From contig NZ_FNPZ01000005.1 of assembly GCF_900107435.1 (NCBI RefSeq), positions 124,001 through 188,000 of the forward strand: DNA of 64,000 bases, written 5' to 3'. This stretch comes from Herbiconiux ginsengi. Its GTDB lineage: Bacteria; Actinomycetota; Actinomycetes; Actinomycetales; Microbacteriaceae. Numbering within the stretch: the first letter of the stretch is position 1; every line of letters starts with the position of its first letter. Positions 17,043 to 26,646 of the stretch are shown here, piece after piece. A model generated the notes under the pieces. It worked only from the letters and a program-made list of their open reading frames with translations. It made no database searches and was not told the DNA's origin. Position numbers and translations under genes: made by a program.

Positions 17043-18128
17043 ATGAAGCTTGGAGTGTTTCTCATGCCGTCCCATCCGCCGGAGCGAGCGCCGTCCGACG
17101 CCTACGCGTTCGACCTCGACGTCATCGAATGGGCTGATCAATTGGGATTCGCGGAGGCCTGGCTCGGAGAGCACTTCACGGCGCCGTGGGAACCCGGCCC
17201 CGCACCCGATCTCATGATCGCTGCAGCGCTGAACCGCACCAGCCAGATCAAGCTGGCGCCCGGAGCGCATCTGCTCCCCTATCACCACCCTGCGGCTCTC
17301 GCCCATCGGCTCATGCAGTTGGACCACATGTCCGGCGGCCGGCTGATGGTCGGATTCGGTGCCGGCTCGGTGCCAACCGACTTCCCGCTCTTCGGCATCG
17401 ACCCCTCGACCGGTGTCCAGCGCACCATGATGATGGAGTCGCTGGAGATCATCCTGAAGATCTGGACCGAGGAAGGACCCTGGAAGTACGACGGCGAGTT
17501 CTGGAAAGTCGAACTCGCGGAGGAGTACCTGGGCTTCAAGCCCCACATGAAGCCGTTCCAGAGCCCGCATCCGCCGATCGCGATCGCCGGGCTCACCGAG
17601 CGCAGCAGCAGTCTGAAGTTCGCCGGAACTCGAGGCTACATCCCCCTCAGCCTGCTCTTCAACCCGAAGTACCTCAAGGGTCATTGGGACGTGTACGAAG
17701 AGGGCGCTGCAGAGAGCGGACAGACCGCGAGTCGCGACATCTGGCGGATCGTGCGGGACGTCTTCGTCGCCGACACCGACGACGACGCCTACGATCTGAC
17801 GGTCAACGGAAACCAGGGCCGCCAGTGGGAGGCCAACATGGTCGTCAACAACGCCGTCGGCTGGACGCAGTATCTGAAGCACGATCCCTCCGTGGCCGAC
17901 GAGGACGTGACCGTGCCGTATCTCGCTAAGAACCTCTGGCTCGTCGGTGCACCCGACACGGTTGCACAGAAGCTCCTGGACATCTACGACGCCGTGGGCG
18001 GGTTCGGCACACTGCTGATCGAGGAGTACGACTTCTTCGACAACCCCGGGCCGTGGCGGCATTCGATGGAACTCCTCGCCCAAGAGGTCGTTCCCCGATT
18101 CGATCGCCTGCTCGCGAAGAGGTCCTGA
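17043..18128 (+). CDS. LLM-class flavin/F420-dependent oxidoreductase
   Basis: Bacterial-luciferase-like TIM barrel of 361 residues from ATG 17043, which has AAGGAG nine bases upstream; the frame is open further up from a TTG inside operator D. Typical features: WADQLGFAEAWLGEHF near 40, GGRLMVGFGAGSVPTDF near 100, and the C-terminal LVGAPDTVAQKL segment. It resembles LimB-type limonene monooxygenases, so it may be an FMNH2/O2 monooxygenase or an F420H2 reductase. FGD in the divergent operon argues for F420, and the flavin reductase at 41.5 kb for FMN. The gene ends in a strong terminator. Confidence 0.87.
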   Translation: MKLGVFLMPSHPPERAPSDAYAFDLDVIEWADQLGFAEAWLGEHFTAPWEPGPAPDLMIAAALNRTSQIKLAPGAHLLPYHHPAALAHRLMQLDHMSGGRLMVGFGAGSVPTDFPLFGIDPSTGVQRTMMMESLEIILKIWTEEGPWKYDGEFWKVELAEEYLGFKPHMKPFQSPHPPIAIAGLTERSSSLKFAGTRGYIPLSLLFNPKYLKGHWDVYEEGAAESGQTASRDIWRIVRDVFVADTDDDAYDLTVNGNQGRQWEANMVVNNAVGWTQYLKHDPSVADEDVTVPYLAKNLWLVGAPDTVAQKLLDIYDAVGGFGTLLIEEYDFFDNPGPWRHSMELLAQEVVPRFDRLLAKRS

Positions 18129-18146
18129 CCTCTCAGAGGCCCACAC

Positions 18147-18184
18147 AGAATGGCCGGCCCGTCAGAGGACAGGCCGGCCATTCT
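18147..18184. terminator. Bidirectional intrinsic terminator
   Basis: Thirteen-base perfect arms (AGAATGGCCGGCC and its complement) around a 12-base loop, between the convergent LLM oxidoreductase and the flavin monooxygenase. Confidence 0.75.
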
Positions 18185-18206
18185 CGTCCGTAGCGGGAAC
18201 GATCCG

Positions 18207-20006
18207 CTACTGCGGGCGCTTCTCCGGATGATCGGGGTCGATGGGCTCGAGGCCCTCTTCGATCGCCTTGATCATGAGTGCGCTGAACTGGGAGTAGAAG
18301 CGGGCCATGCGGATGAAGCCCGCACCGAACCACAGCCCGGGCTGCGCAGAGCGACGCCAGGTGTTGGCGTACTCACCGTCATCCGCTCGGGAGTAGGCGC
18401 TCTCGATCTTCGAAGCCACCGATCCCAGTGTCGGCCCCATGTGGCCCCAGAACTGGTGGTAGCCGGTGGCGAACACGATGACGTCGACCTCGAGTTCCGT
18501 GCCGTCGCTGAACAGGACGGAGTTCCCACGGATCTCGGAGAGCTCGACACCATGCTTCAGGTGCACGGAGCCGTTCGCCACGAGCTGTGACGCACCGATG
18601 TCGATCTGGTACCCGTCACGACCGGACTGGTGCGCACCGAGCACGCCTGTGCCGTCAGGACCCCACTCGAGGGCGAACCCGGCGGAGACCAAGCCGTCCA
18701 GCAGCTCCTTGTCGGTCTCGGCGCCGTCCTTTACGAGCTGCTGGAAGCGGGGGATGTTCTTCACGAACGGCACGGCATTGCCGACCTGATCCGCGAACTC
18801 GGGAGCCATCGGCATGTCTTCGGTGAAGAGCGGATTCCAGTACTTGTGATACGACTCGTAACTCAGCACGTAGGTCGCGCTGCGCTGCAGCATCGTCACG
18901 TCCGCACCGTGCTCCCACAGGTCGTGAGCGATCTCGTGCGCGCTCACGCCGGCACCCACCACGAGCGCGCGCTTGCCGGCGAAACTCGCCCCGTCCTGGA
19001 ACTTGTCGGAGTGCATGGCCTCACCCGCGAAGGTGTCGAGGCCCGGGATGTCGGGCGTCTTAGGAGCCCCGAACATCCCACCGGCGACGAAGAAGTGTCG
19101 GGGGTGCAGCTCACGGATCGAACCGTCCGGCCGGCGGACGCGGATCGTCCAGCGCTGCGTGTCGTCGTGGTACTCGCCGCCCACGTACTCGGTTCCGGTC
19201 CACACGTTCAGGTCGAGGAGTTGGGCGTAGGACTCCAGCCAGTCGGCCCACTTGTCCTTGGGCGTGTGCGCCGTCCAGGTGGGAGGAAGCGGGAGGTATG
19301 GGAGGTGGTCGCCGAACACGCTGCTGTGCAGCGCCAGCGCGGCATAGCGGTTGCGCCACTGATCTCCGACGCGATCCTCCTTGTCGATCACGAGGGTGGG
19401 GACGTCGAGGGCACCGAGTCGGGCGGCGACGGCGAGGCCGTTGTGGCCGGCACCGAGAATGAGCACGGCAGGATCGCTGTCCTCGAATGCGGACTCCTTC
19501 GTGCGGTCGCTCCTCCACCTCGTGCGATTGGGAACCAGTCCGTAGACCTTCCCCTCCGGCCGGTTGTGTCCCGTCCGTTCGGGGAACTCCTGCAGCGAGA
19601 TGATCTGCGTCTGCATGCTCCTCGCCACGAAACGCGAGTCGACCCGTACCAGGTGCACGTAGCCGCGATCCACCCGATCGCGGGTCTGGAAGTCGAAGAA
19701 GCCCTGGATCGAGTCGCCGTCGGTCAGCGGTTCCTGATCGGTGTTGACGGAGAAGGCGGTCGCCTGCCAGACGGACGCCGCCTCCAGGAACGCCGGCACG
19801 AGCGACTCGCGGTCGAGCTGGTTGGAGAAGTCCCACCGGAAGGCCATGAAGTCGCGCCAACTCGCGTCGGCGTCGAACAGGCCCGCCAGTCCGTCCTGGT
19901 CCTGCGATTCGACCGCTCGGGCGAATTCATCGAGCCAGGTCGCGAAGAGGCGTGCCGCATCCGCCCGGTCGAGTTCGATCGGGGCCGTCATTAGCGTGTC
20001 AGTCAA
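18207..20006 (-). CDS. Flavin monooxygenase with N-terminal SnoaL-like domain
   Basis: Two-domain protein of up to 599 residues. Residues about 15-150 look like a SnoaL/NTF2-like domain (FDADASWRDFMAFRWDFSN); from about 180 it is a class B FAD/NADPH monooxygenase (GAGHNGLAVAARLG for FAD, GAGVSAHEIAHDL near 352 for NADPH, FATGYHQFWG near 520). It is a paralog of the protein at 33,275. The start may be TTG 20006, with AGGAG upstream, or ATG 19991. It begins 39 bases after the last ABC-importer gene and has no terminator before it, so it is probably cotranscribed with the transporter. Expected role: oxygenation of the imported substrate. Confidence 0.87.
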   Translation of the reverse strand: MTDTLMTAPIELDRADAARLFATWLDEFARAVESQDQDGLAGLFDADASWRDFMAFRWDFSNQLDRESLVPAFLEAASVWQATAFSVNTDQEPLTDGDSIQGFFDFQTRDRVDRGYVHLVRVDSRFVARSMQTQIISLQEFPERTGHNRPEGKVYGLVPNRTRWRSDRTKESAFEDSDPAVLILGAGHNGLAVAARLGALDVPTLVIDKEDRVGDQWRNRYAALALHSSVFGDHLPYLPLPPTWTAHTPKDKWADWLESYAQLLDLNVWTGTEYVGGEYHDDTQRWTIRVRRPDGSIRELHPRHFFVAGGMFGAPKTPDIPGLDTFAGEAMHSDKFQDGASFAGKRALVVGAGVSAHEIAHDLWEHGADVTMLQRSATYVLSYESYHKYWNPLFTEDMPMAPEFADQVGNAVPFVKNIPRFQQLVKDGAETDKELLDGLVSAGFALEWGPDGTGVLGAHQSGRDGYQIDIGASQLVANGSVHLKHGVELSEIRGNSVLFSDGTELEVDVIVFATGYHQFWGHMGPTLGSVASKIESAYSRADDGEYANTWRRSAQPGLWFGAGFIRMARFYSQFSALMIKAIEEGLEPIDPDHPEKRPQ

Positions 20007-20045
20007 TAGCCTTCAACTCCTCATTGATCAGATCGATGGGTTCGA

Positions 20046-20780
20046 TCATTGTGCCTCTACTTCGCTGCGTCCGAGGTAGGCGTCTCGAACGGCTGCGCGC
20101 ACTCCGGGCGCATCGGCGCGACTCGAGAACACGAGATGGCCGAGGTCGACGACGACCACATGCGACGCCAAGGAGAGCGCGAAGTCGACGGACTGCTCGA
20201 CCAGGACGATCGACATCCCTGTCTCCTGCAGTCGCGCCAGGGTGTCGAGCACGTCGCCGACGATCGCGGGTGCCAGGCCTGCTGACGGCTCGTCGACCAG
20301 CAGCAGACGCGGCTCCGGCATCAGCGCCTGGGCGATTCCGAGCATCTGCTGCTGCCCCCCGGAGAGCATCGCCGCCAAAGACGAGCGCCGGTCGCGGAGA
20401 ACGGGGAACATGTCGTACGCCCACTCCATCCGCGGAGCCAGCTGCCGCCGGTTCCACCGCTTGACGTTGGCCCCCAGCCGGAGGTTCTCGTCGACCGTCA
20501 TGTCGCCGATCAGCCGCTTGCCCTCCTGCACGAACCCGAGTCCGCGGCTGACCCGCTCATACGCGGGCAGCGATCCGAGATCGTCACCGTCGTATTCGAT
20601 GGAGCCCTTGTGCACGGCGTTCAGGCCCATGATGGCGCGCAGGATCGTCGACTTGCCGGCGCCGTTGCGGCCGAGGAGCGCCAGCACCTCGCCCTGCTCG
20701 ACCGAGAAGCTGACATCCCAGACCACTCGGAGGTCGCCGTAGCCCGTTGCGAGAGAATCGACCTTCAAGATCTCGCTCAT
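20046..20780 (-). CDS. ABC importer ATP-binding protein, LivF-like
   Basis: ATPase of 244 residues for a branched-chain-amino-acid-type (HAAT) importer. Walker A GRNGAGKST near 38, Q-loop, signature LSGGQQQML near 140, Walker B LLLVDEPSAGL near 160 and the switch region are all canonical. Start chosen at ATG 20780, which overlaps the stop of the LivMG fusion (ATGA); the frame is open further upstream only as read-through inside the other gene. Forms the ATPase pair with the C-terminal domain of the fusion protein. Confidence 0.93.
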   Translation of the reverse strand: MSEILKVDSLATGYGDLRVVWDVSFSVEQGEVLALLGRNGAGKSTILRAIMGLNAVHKGSIEYDGDDLGSLPAYERVSRGLGFVQEGKRLIGDMTVDENLRLGANVKRWNRRQLAPRMEWAYDMFPVLRDRRSSLAAMLSGGQQQMLGIAQALMPEPRLLLVDEPSAGLAPAIVGDVLDTLARLQETGMSIVLVEQSVDFALSLASHVVVVDLGHLVFSSRADAPGVRAAVRDAYLGRSEVEAQ

Positions 20781-22660
20781 GCGCGATCCTCCTTCTGCGA
20801 GGCCGTGGCGGAGGCCGCAAGCGGAGTGTCGTCCTGGTCGGACACCGTCGTGCCCGAGACACCGGCCCCGGATCCGAGGAACCGTTCGAGCACGTCCGGA
20901 TGCTCGGCGATGGTCTGCGGGCTCCCATCGGTGAGCACGGTGCCCTCGGCGAGCACGACCACGTGGTCGGCCAGGGACTGGACGAGACTGAAGTTGTGCT
21001 CGACCAGGATCACGGTCGCACCGGCGTCGCGCACCCGGCGCAGCACGGTGGCGAGCTCCTGCACCTCGTCGCGGTCCAGACCCGACGCGACCTCGTCGAG
21101 CAGCACGACGGACGGGTTCTCGCAGAGCGCCCGTGCCAGCTCGATCATGCGTCTCGTTCCGAGCGCCATCGACGCCGCCGGCGCATCGGCCAGAGCGGTG
21201 AGTCCGAGGATCTGCAGCCACTGCATGGCGACGCGGTGGTTCTCCTCAGCGTTCCGACGGTACTTCGGGGTGCGCAGGATGGTCGACAGCAGGTTCGCGT
21301 GGTGACCCTGGATCCGGCTCGAGGCGACCACGTCGACCACCGACAGATCGGTGGGGATCGCCGGCGTCTGGAACGTGCGCGACACCCCGTGGCGGGCGAT
21401 GCTCACCGCGGGTTGGCCGGTCACGTCCTCGTCACCGAGCAGGATGCGACCACTCGTGGGCTTCTGGAAGCCGTTGATCATGTTCAGGGTGGTCGTCTTG
21501 CCCGACCCGTTCGGGCCGATGAGAGCGGTGATCTGCCCGGCACGCGCCAGGAGGGAGACGTCTTTCACCGCCTTCACTCCGCCGAACGACTTCGACACCG
21601 ATTCCATGCGCAGATCCTTGCCGGCCAGCGCAGGGATCGAGATCGAGGTGTCGGCGACCATGCCGGCCACCTTCTCGGGCGCCGCCTGCTTGCGGAAGCG
21701 CCGAACGACCCACCTGCCCAGTCCCGAGACCCCGCTGCCGAAGGCGAGCCCGCCGACGATCAGGAACAGACCGAAGGCGACCTCCCCGAACTCGCCGAAT
21801 CGCGTCGACTGGGTGCTGATCACCTGAACGAAGGCGACTCCGACGAAGATCGCGAAGATGCTCCTGCGCCCGGCGACGATCGACGCCACCAGCACGTTGA
21901 TGATGAGTGCGAGCCCAAGACTCTCGGGTGCGATGATGCGGTCGGTGTAAGCGAACAGCGCACCCGCCATCCCCACCGGCATCGACGCGAAGGCATAGGT
22001 CGTGAGCTTGAGCCGATACCGCGACATCCCGAGCGACGGCGCGAGCACCGACCCGTGCTGCAGGATCAACAGGGAGTTGCCGAACTGCGACTTGACCGCG
22101 CTCCGGTAGATGGCGAACCAGACCGACGTGACGACGATCACCACGACGAAGAACCCGCTGCGATCGAGTTCGAGACCGAGGAGCGACGGTCTCGGAATGC
22201 CCGTGAAGCCCGACTGGCCTCCCAGGAACTCGAACGGGATCACCTGGAGCGTGGTCGGGATGAGCAGAACCAGGAGGAACGAGCTCACCGCCAGCATCCA
22301 GCCTCCGAGGCGGAGTCCGGGGATGCCGGCCAACAGCCCGACGAGCACCGAGGCGATCGCCGCCAGGACCAGGCAGAGCAGGATGTCGTTGAAGATGCGA
22401 CTGGCCATGTACCCGGTCAGGTACGCTCCGACCGCGTACATCGCGGGGAGCCCCATGTTAAGCTCGCCGGCCCAGCCCAGGTTCAGGTTCAGACCGATGA
22501 CCAGGAGCGACATCACCGACATCAGCAGCAGCGGCCGCGTCAAGGAGGGCGAGAGGCCAATCAGAGGAAGCACCGCCACGACCGCGGTGACCACGACCCA
22601 GATCAGCGGCAGGAGGAACTTGTTCCTCGTGCGCATCGGGGAGATCGTTGTTGCGCTCAT
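20777..22660 (-). CDS. Fused ABC permease-ATPase (LivM-LivG fusion)
   Basis: Single polypeptide of 627 residues. Residues about 15-330 form a LivM-type permease with many hydrophobic helices (GLNLNLGWAGELNMG is the conserved HAAT loop). Residues about 360-627 are a LivG-type ATPase: Walker A GPNGSGKTTT near 388, SRTFQTP Q-loop, Walker B SVVLLDEVASGLD. The ABC signature is unusual: SMALGTRRM instead of LS(Y/G)GQ. Overlaps livF and lies one base after the LivH-type permease gene. Fusion enforces equal amounts of permease and ATPase. Substrate unknown; by context a carboxylated alicyclic compound rather than an amino acid. Confidence 0.9.
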   Translation of the reverse strand: MSATTISPMRTRNKFLLPLIWVVVTAVVAVLPLIGLSPSLTRPLLLMSVMSLLVIGLNLNLGWAGELNMGLPAMYAVGAYLTGYMASRIFNDILLCLVLAAIASVLVGLLAGIPGLRLGGWMLAVSSFLLVLLIPTTLQVIPFEFLGGQSGFTGIPRPSLLGLELDRSGFFVVVIVVTSVWFAIYRSAVKSQFGNSLLILQHGSVLAPSLGMSRYRLKLTTYAFASMPVGMAGALFAYTDRIIAPESLGLALIINVLVASIVAGRRSIFAIFVGVAFVQVISTQSTRFGEFGEVAFGLFLIVGGLAFGSGVSGLGRWVVRRFRKQAAPEKVAGMVADTSISIPALAGKDLRMESVSKSFGGVKAVKDVSLLARAGQITALIGPNGSGKTTTLNMINGFQKPTSGRILLGDEDVTGQPAVSIARHGVSRTFQTPAIPTDLSVVDVVASSRIQGHHANLLSTILRTPKYRRNAEENHRVAMQWLQILGLTALADAPAASMALGTRRMIELARALCENPSVVLLDEVASGLDRDEVQELATVLRRVRDAGATVILVEHNFSLVQSLADHVVVLAEGTVLTDGSPQTIAEHPDVLERFLGSGAGVSGTTVSDQDDTPLAASATASQKEDRA

Positions 22661-22661
22661 C

Positions 22662-23519
22662 TCACACCAGCCTCAGGTTCTTGTTCCCGAACAGCCCACG
22701 CGACCGGAACAGCAGGACCAGCACGAAGACGATGAAGACCGCGTAGTCGCCGAAGAACGGACCGACGAACAGAGCGACCATGGACTCGATCAGCCCGATG
22801 ATGAAGCCGGCGATGATCGCCCCGACCTGACTTCCCAGCCCACCCAGCGCGAGCACGACGAAGCCCTTCAGAGCGAGACTCAACGCGAGATACGGGCTAG
22901 CCGAGGTTGAGACGAGCACCAGGGGCCCGACCAGCCCTGCGAAGATTCCCGCGATCGCGAACGCGCTCAATGAGAGCCACCGCACATTCACGCCCCGGAG
23001 CGTCGTCGCCTCGCGATCGAAGGCCTGGGCCCGGCTGTTCAGCCCGAACCGCGTGTGGTTCAGCAGCAAATGCATGGCCACACCGAACACGATCGGAAGC
23101 GCGATCAGGATGAGATCGATCGGCGAGACGCGGAATCCCAACAGCTCGAACGGCTGCTGCTCGAAGAGCACCAGCCGCTGGGGGTCAGACCCCCAGATGA
23201 TCGCGGTAAGCGCGGTGAGAACCGTGGCCGCGCCCAGTGTGGTGATCAGCTCGGCGTGGCTCCCCGCGGGCATGAACCGGATCGCGCCACGCTCGACCAG
23301 GGCCGAGACTACGGCGCACACGACGGCACTGATTAGCAGCGTCAACGGCAGCGGCAGGCCGGCGGCCGTCGCCGTAAGGGCGACGAACCCACCGAACACC
23401 AGCGTGTTGGCGAATGCAAAGTTCAGAACACCCGACGACGTCAGCGTGATGTTGTAGCCGATGGCGATGAGTGCATAGATGGCGCCGGTCGCCAAGCCGG
23501 CGATGAGGGCGATCATCAT
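22662..23519 (-). CDS. ABC importer permease, LivH-like
   Basis: Integral membrane protein of 285 residues with about eight hydrophobic segments and the HAAT permease signature near the N-terminus (GAIYALIAIGYNITLTSSG, NFAF). Partner of the LivM domain of the fusion protein. Follows the solute-binding protein gene after 69 bases and is nearly contiguous with the fusion gene. Confidence 0.92.
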   Translation of the reverse strand: MMIALIAGLATGAIYALIAIGYNITLTSSGVLNFAFANTLVFGGFVALTATAAGLPLPLTLLISAVVCAVVSALVERGAIRFMPAGSHAELITTLGAATVLTALTAIIWGSDPQRLVLFEQQPFELLGFRVSPIDLILIALPIVFGVAMHLLLNHTRFGLNSRAQAFDREATTLRGVNVRWLSLSAFAIAGIFAGLVGPLVLVSTSASPYLALSLALKGFVVLALGGLGSQVGAIIAGFIIGLIESMVALFVGPFFGDYAVFIVFVLVLLFRSRGLFGNKNLRLV

Positions 23520-23588
23520 GGTCGGTCACCTCTTCCTTCGGTGGTTACTCGCGGTGACGGGCGGGCGGGACCGGCCGGGGACAGGCGA

Positions 23589-24785
23589 TCAATCGACAAC
23601 GTAAAGACCGTCGACCTTCTCGGAGTCGCAGGGGATCAGCGTCAGGCTGCCCTCGCGCAACTCGGGGAACCGGTAGTCCGCCGTGTAGCTCGTGCCCGTC
23701 GGGAAGAAGGCCAGGTAGTCGGCCGGCACATCCTCGGAGACGATCGCATCGGTTAGCGCCTGAGCGCTGGTGTCGTCGCCGGCACGCTCGAAGGCGAGCG
23801 CGATCAGGTGGATCGCATCCCACCCGTAGCCCCCAGTCGCGACGCTCTGGTTACCACCCGCGAACGCCTCGTAGAGCGGCGCGAGGTAGTCGGGTTCTTG
23901 TTCCTGCTTGATCGTGAAGTTCGAGGCCGGCGCCTGGCATCCTTCCAGGGCTTCCTCCGACACTAGGGTCGCAATGGGCGAAGATGCCACGGATGCTCCG
24001 CCGTAGATCGGAATATCGGTCGCGCCGACGGCGACCCGAGCTTCGAGCGCGCGTGCGATGGTGTCGTAGCCCGTGAACTCGAAGTAGATAGCGTCGGGAT
24101 CGGCCGCCTGAACGCGCTGCATCTCGACCGTCAGGTTGAGCGCGGCCGGATCGGGCCGTTCGACGTCGACGATCTCGATTCCCGCGGCCTCCGCCGCATC
24201 CTGCATCCCACTACTCACTGAGTCACCGAAGGCGTCCCCGGACGTCACGACGCCAAGCTTCTTGACACCGTCGGCTTTGAGCTCGGTGACGACCGAGGCG
24301 ACGAGGTCGGCCTGGGTGGCGGAGTTGCCGAACACGAACGGATAGGTCGAGGGGTCGTTCACGAGCGGGTTCGTGGCCGACGTGGAGGTGAAGAGCTCGT
24401 CTTCGGTCGTCAGCGGCAGGAGGGCTAGTGCCTCGTTACTGACCGAGCCCGGGATGACGGCGTCGGGAAGACCTCCCGAGTCGATCGACTCGGTGAGAAC
24501 GCTGACCGCTTGCGTCGGATCGCTTCCGTCGTCTAGTGCCAGGACTTCGATCATGCGGCCGTTCACCCCGCCGTCGGCGTTGATGGCCTCGACCGCCGCG
24601 TCGACCCCTTTGCGAAGGTTGCCTGTGAAAGAGGAGAACTGACCCGTCTGGCCATAGACGAGCGTGATGTTGATGGGATCGTCTCCCGACGCGGTGGCGG
24701 CGTCCTCGCTCGTCCCGGAGCATCCCGCGAGCAGCAGCGCTGCAGACGAGCCGAGCGCGACCAGTCCGATGAAAGGGCGTTTCAC
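23589..24785 (-). CDS. ABC solute-binding lipoprotein, LivJ/LivK-like
   Basis: Periplasmic-binding-fold type I lipoprotein of 398 residues. The N-terminus has a basic start, a hydrophobic core and the lipobox LLAGC with Cys near residue 22, so it is anchored outside the membrane. INITLVYGQTGQFSSFTGNLRKG begins the HAAT domain. First gene of the operon SBP-permease-fusion-ATPase-monooxygenase. Divergent from the KstD-like gene with operator candidate E between. A second, unlinked SBP of the same family lies at 31,057. Confidence 0.92.
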   Translation of the reverse strand: MKRPFIGLVALGSSAALLLAGCSGTSEDAATASGDDPINITLVYGQTGQFSSFTGNLRKGVDAAVEAINADGGVNGRMIEVLALDDGSDPTQAVSVLTESIDSGGLPDAVIPGSVSNEALALLPLTTEDELFTSTSATNPLVNDPSTYPFVFGNSATQADLVASVVTELKADGVKKLGVVTSGDAFGDSVSSGMQDAAEAAGIEIVDVERPDPAALNLTVEMQRVQAADPDAIYFEFTGYDTIARALEARVAVGATDIPIYGGASVASSPIATLVSEEALEGCQAPASNFTIKQEQEPDYLAPLYEAFAGGNQSVATGGYGWDAIHLIALAFERAGDDTSAQALTDAIVSEDVPADYLAFFPTGTSYTADYRFPELREGSLTLIPCDSEKVDGLYVVD

Positions 24786-24901
24786 AGTGTAAGTCTCCTT
24801 TGACCTTCGGTTGTTCGATAACCAACTTGGAATTAGAATTCCGACTACTTGTTGGAACTGTATCGCATCACATTCATGTTGTCAGTTCTGAAGGCACATC
24901 C

Positions 24902-24917
24902 TCTACTTTGAGTTTGA
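24902..24917. promoter_or_regulatory. TetR-type operator candidate (site E, weak)
   Basis: TCTACTTTGAGTTTGA: left arm perfect, right arm degenerate. It stands in the 226-bp divergent region between the ABC importer operon and the KstD-like operon, about 95-117 bp from each start. The same region has TTGAAGTTCAA, an 11-bp palindrome overlapping its right side. Confidence 0.4.
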
Positions 24918-25011
24918 AGTTCAACCCATGATTAGAGTAAATTCGGTCGTAAAGTTGTATTCGGCGGAAGGCCCGCTCAATTTCACGACGAAGTGACGAG
25001 GAATTTCCCCT

Positions 25012-26646
25012 ATGACGCAGAAGCCATCAGACGACTCCTACGACGTAATCGTGCTTGGGAGCGGAGCGGCCGGGCTCACCGCAGCGTTCACCGCCGCCCA
25101 TGAGGGCGCCACCGTCGCCGTGTTCGAGAAGAACTATCGCGTGGGCGGCACTACCGCGTGGTCCGGCGGCCACATGTGGGTTCCCAACAACAATTTCATG
25201 GGAGACATCGGTCGTGCCGACAGCACCGAGGAGGCGGTCACCTACCTCATGTCGATGAGCCGCGGCATCGCGGACGAGACCCTGGTGCGCGCCTTCGTCG
25301 AGGCCGCCCCCAAGATGGCGGACTATCTCAGCGAGAACGGCGGAATCGCATTCTTCGCAGTGCCCACGCCTGACTACCACCCCGAGCACCCGGGCGGAAA
25401 GCCCACTGGCGGCCGCAGTTTGGGCAACGAGTTGTTCTCGTTTGACGAACTCGGCGAATGGCGCGACCGCGTGGAGGTCAGCCCGTACTACTCCGTCTAC
25501 TACCGCATGGACGAGCTGGGGATTGGGTCAGCGGTCCCCAAACCGCCGTCGGCCGCCGAACTGGCCCGCCGCGAGGTTAAGGACGAACGCGGAGCCGGAG
25601 GCGGGCTGATCGGCGCCCTGCTTCACGCGTGCCTGAGATCTGGAGTGCACGTGGAGGTCTCCACGCCCGCGGTCGACCTGCAGATCGAAGACGGGAATGT
25701 CGTCGGAGTCGTCATCGACTCGGAGCAGGGCCGCCGTACCATTCTTGCCCGGCGCGGCGTAGTCCTCGCCACGGGCGGATTCGAATGGAACGAGGAGTAC
25801 CGGCGCACTTTCCTCCGCGGAACAGTTCACAAGCCGGCATCGATCCATACCAATACCGGTGATGGGCTCCGCATGGCGATGAAGGCCGGAGCCGCCCTCC
25901 AGAACATGCGCGAGGCCTGGTGGATCCCCATCACCGTGCTGCCCGAGGGCATCAACAGCATGGACCTCGACATGATCAACGCCGACCGCACTCGACCCCG
26001 CAGCATCATGATTAACCGCCTCGGTATGAGGTACACCAACGAAGCCACCAACTACAACACGATTGTGGGGGCCTTCCACCAGGAAGACGTGAACGAATTC
26101 AACTACGCGAACCTTCCCACCTGGATCATCGTCGACCAGAGAAACATCGAGACCTACGGCTCGCGTGGCGTGCCCTACAACGGCACCACACCCGACTGGC
26201 TGATCGAGGGAGCGACCCTCCGCGAGCTGGCGGAGCGGCTTGGCGTGCCCGCCGACGCGCTCGAGGCAACCGTGGCCCGCTGGAACGCGAACGTGGCCGA
26301 CGGGGTGGACCCGGACTTCCATCGCGGCGAGAGCGCTCACGACCGCTGGTGGGGCGACCCCTACAAGAAGGGGTCGATCGATGGAACGCTCGGCCCCCTG
26401 GACACCGGCCCCTACTACGCGATGGAACTGAAGCCCGGGGTCATCGGCACCAAAGGAGGTCCGAAGGTCGACATCCACGCCCGCGTGATCGGCCTGGACG
26501 ATGAGGTCATCCCCGGCCTCTACGCCGTCGGCAACGCCTCGTCGCCGACAGGCGCCGGCTACGGCGGATCCGGCGGCACCCTTGGACCCGCCATGTCCTT
26601 CGGCTGGCTCGCCGGGCGTCACGCCGCACAGCGGGCCGAGCGATGA
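25012..26646 (+). CDS. FAD-binding dehydrogenase, 3-ketosteroid-delta1-dehydrogenase (KstD)-like
   Basis: Flavoprotein of 544 residues in the KstD/fumarate-reductase family. FAD-binding GSGAAGLTAA lies near residue 17, GGTTAWSGG near 45, LATGGFEWN near 250, and the C-terminal GPYYAMELKPGVIGTKGG near 465 carries the Tyr/Gly pair that in KstD sets up alpha,beta-desaturation of a ring ketone. It ends with GLYAVGNAS and GGSGGTLGPAMSFGW, the usual FAD-closing motif. Likely introduces a double bond next to a ketone in a cyclic substrate; steroid specificity is not proven. Overlaps the next gene by 4 bases. Confidence 0.88.
   Translation: MTQKPSDDSYDVIVLGSGAAGLTAAFTAAHEGATVAVFEKNYRVGGTTAWSGGHMWVPNNNFMGDIGRADSTEEAVTYLMSMSRGIADETLVRAFVEAAPKMADYLSENGGIAFFAVPTPDYHPEHPGGKPTGGRSLGNELFSFDELGEWRDRVEVSPYYSVYYRMDELGIGSAVPKPPSAAELARREVKDERGAGGGLIGALLHACLRSGVHVEVSTPAVDLQIEDGNVVGVVIDSEQGRRTILARRGVVLATGGFEWNEEYRRTFLRGTVHKPASIHTNTGDGLRMAMKAGAALQNMREAWWIPITVLPEGINSMDLDMINADRTRPRSIMINRLGMRYTNEATNYNTIVGAFHQEDVNEFNYANLPTWIIVDQRNIETYGSRGVPYNGTTPDWLIEGATLRELAERLGVPADALEATVARWNANVADGVDPDFHRGESAHDRWWGDPYKKGSIDGTLGPLDTGPYYAMELKPGVIGTKGGPKVDIHARVIGLDDEVIPGLYAVGNASSPTGAGYGGSGGTLGPAMSFGWLAGRHAAQRAER

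Noticed and set aside
20013-20028. TCAACTCCTCATTGAT as a further TetR operator
   Set aside because: Its similarity comes partly from the AGGAG ribosome site of the monooxygenase, and that gene is read from the importer promoter.
20747-22735. Long plus-strand open frame (662 codons) opposite the ABC importer
   Set aside because: It is the high-GC shadow of the LivM-LivG fusion; the product is Arg/His/Asp-rich with no domain, and the minus strand has intact ABC motifs.
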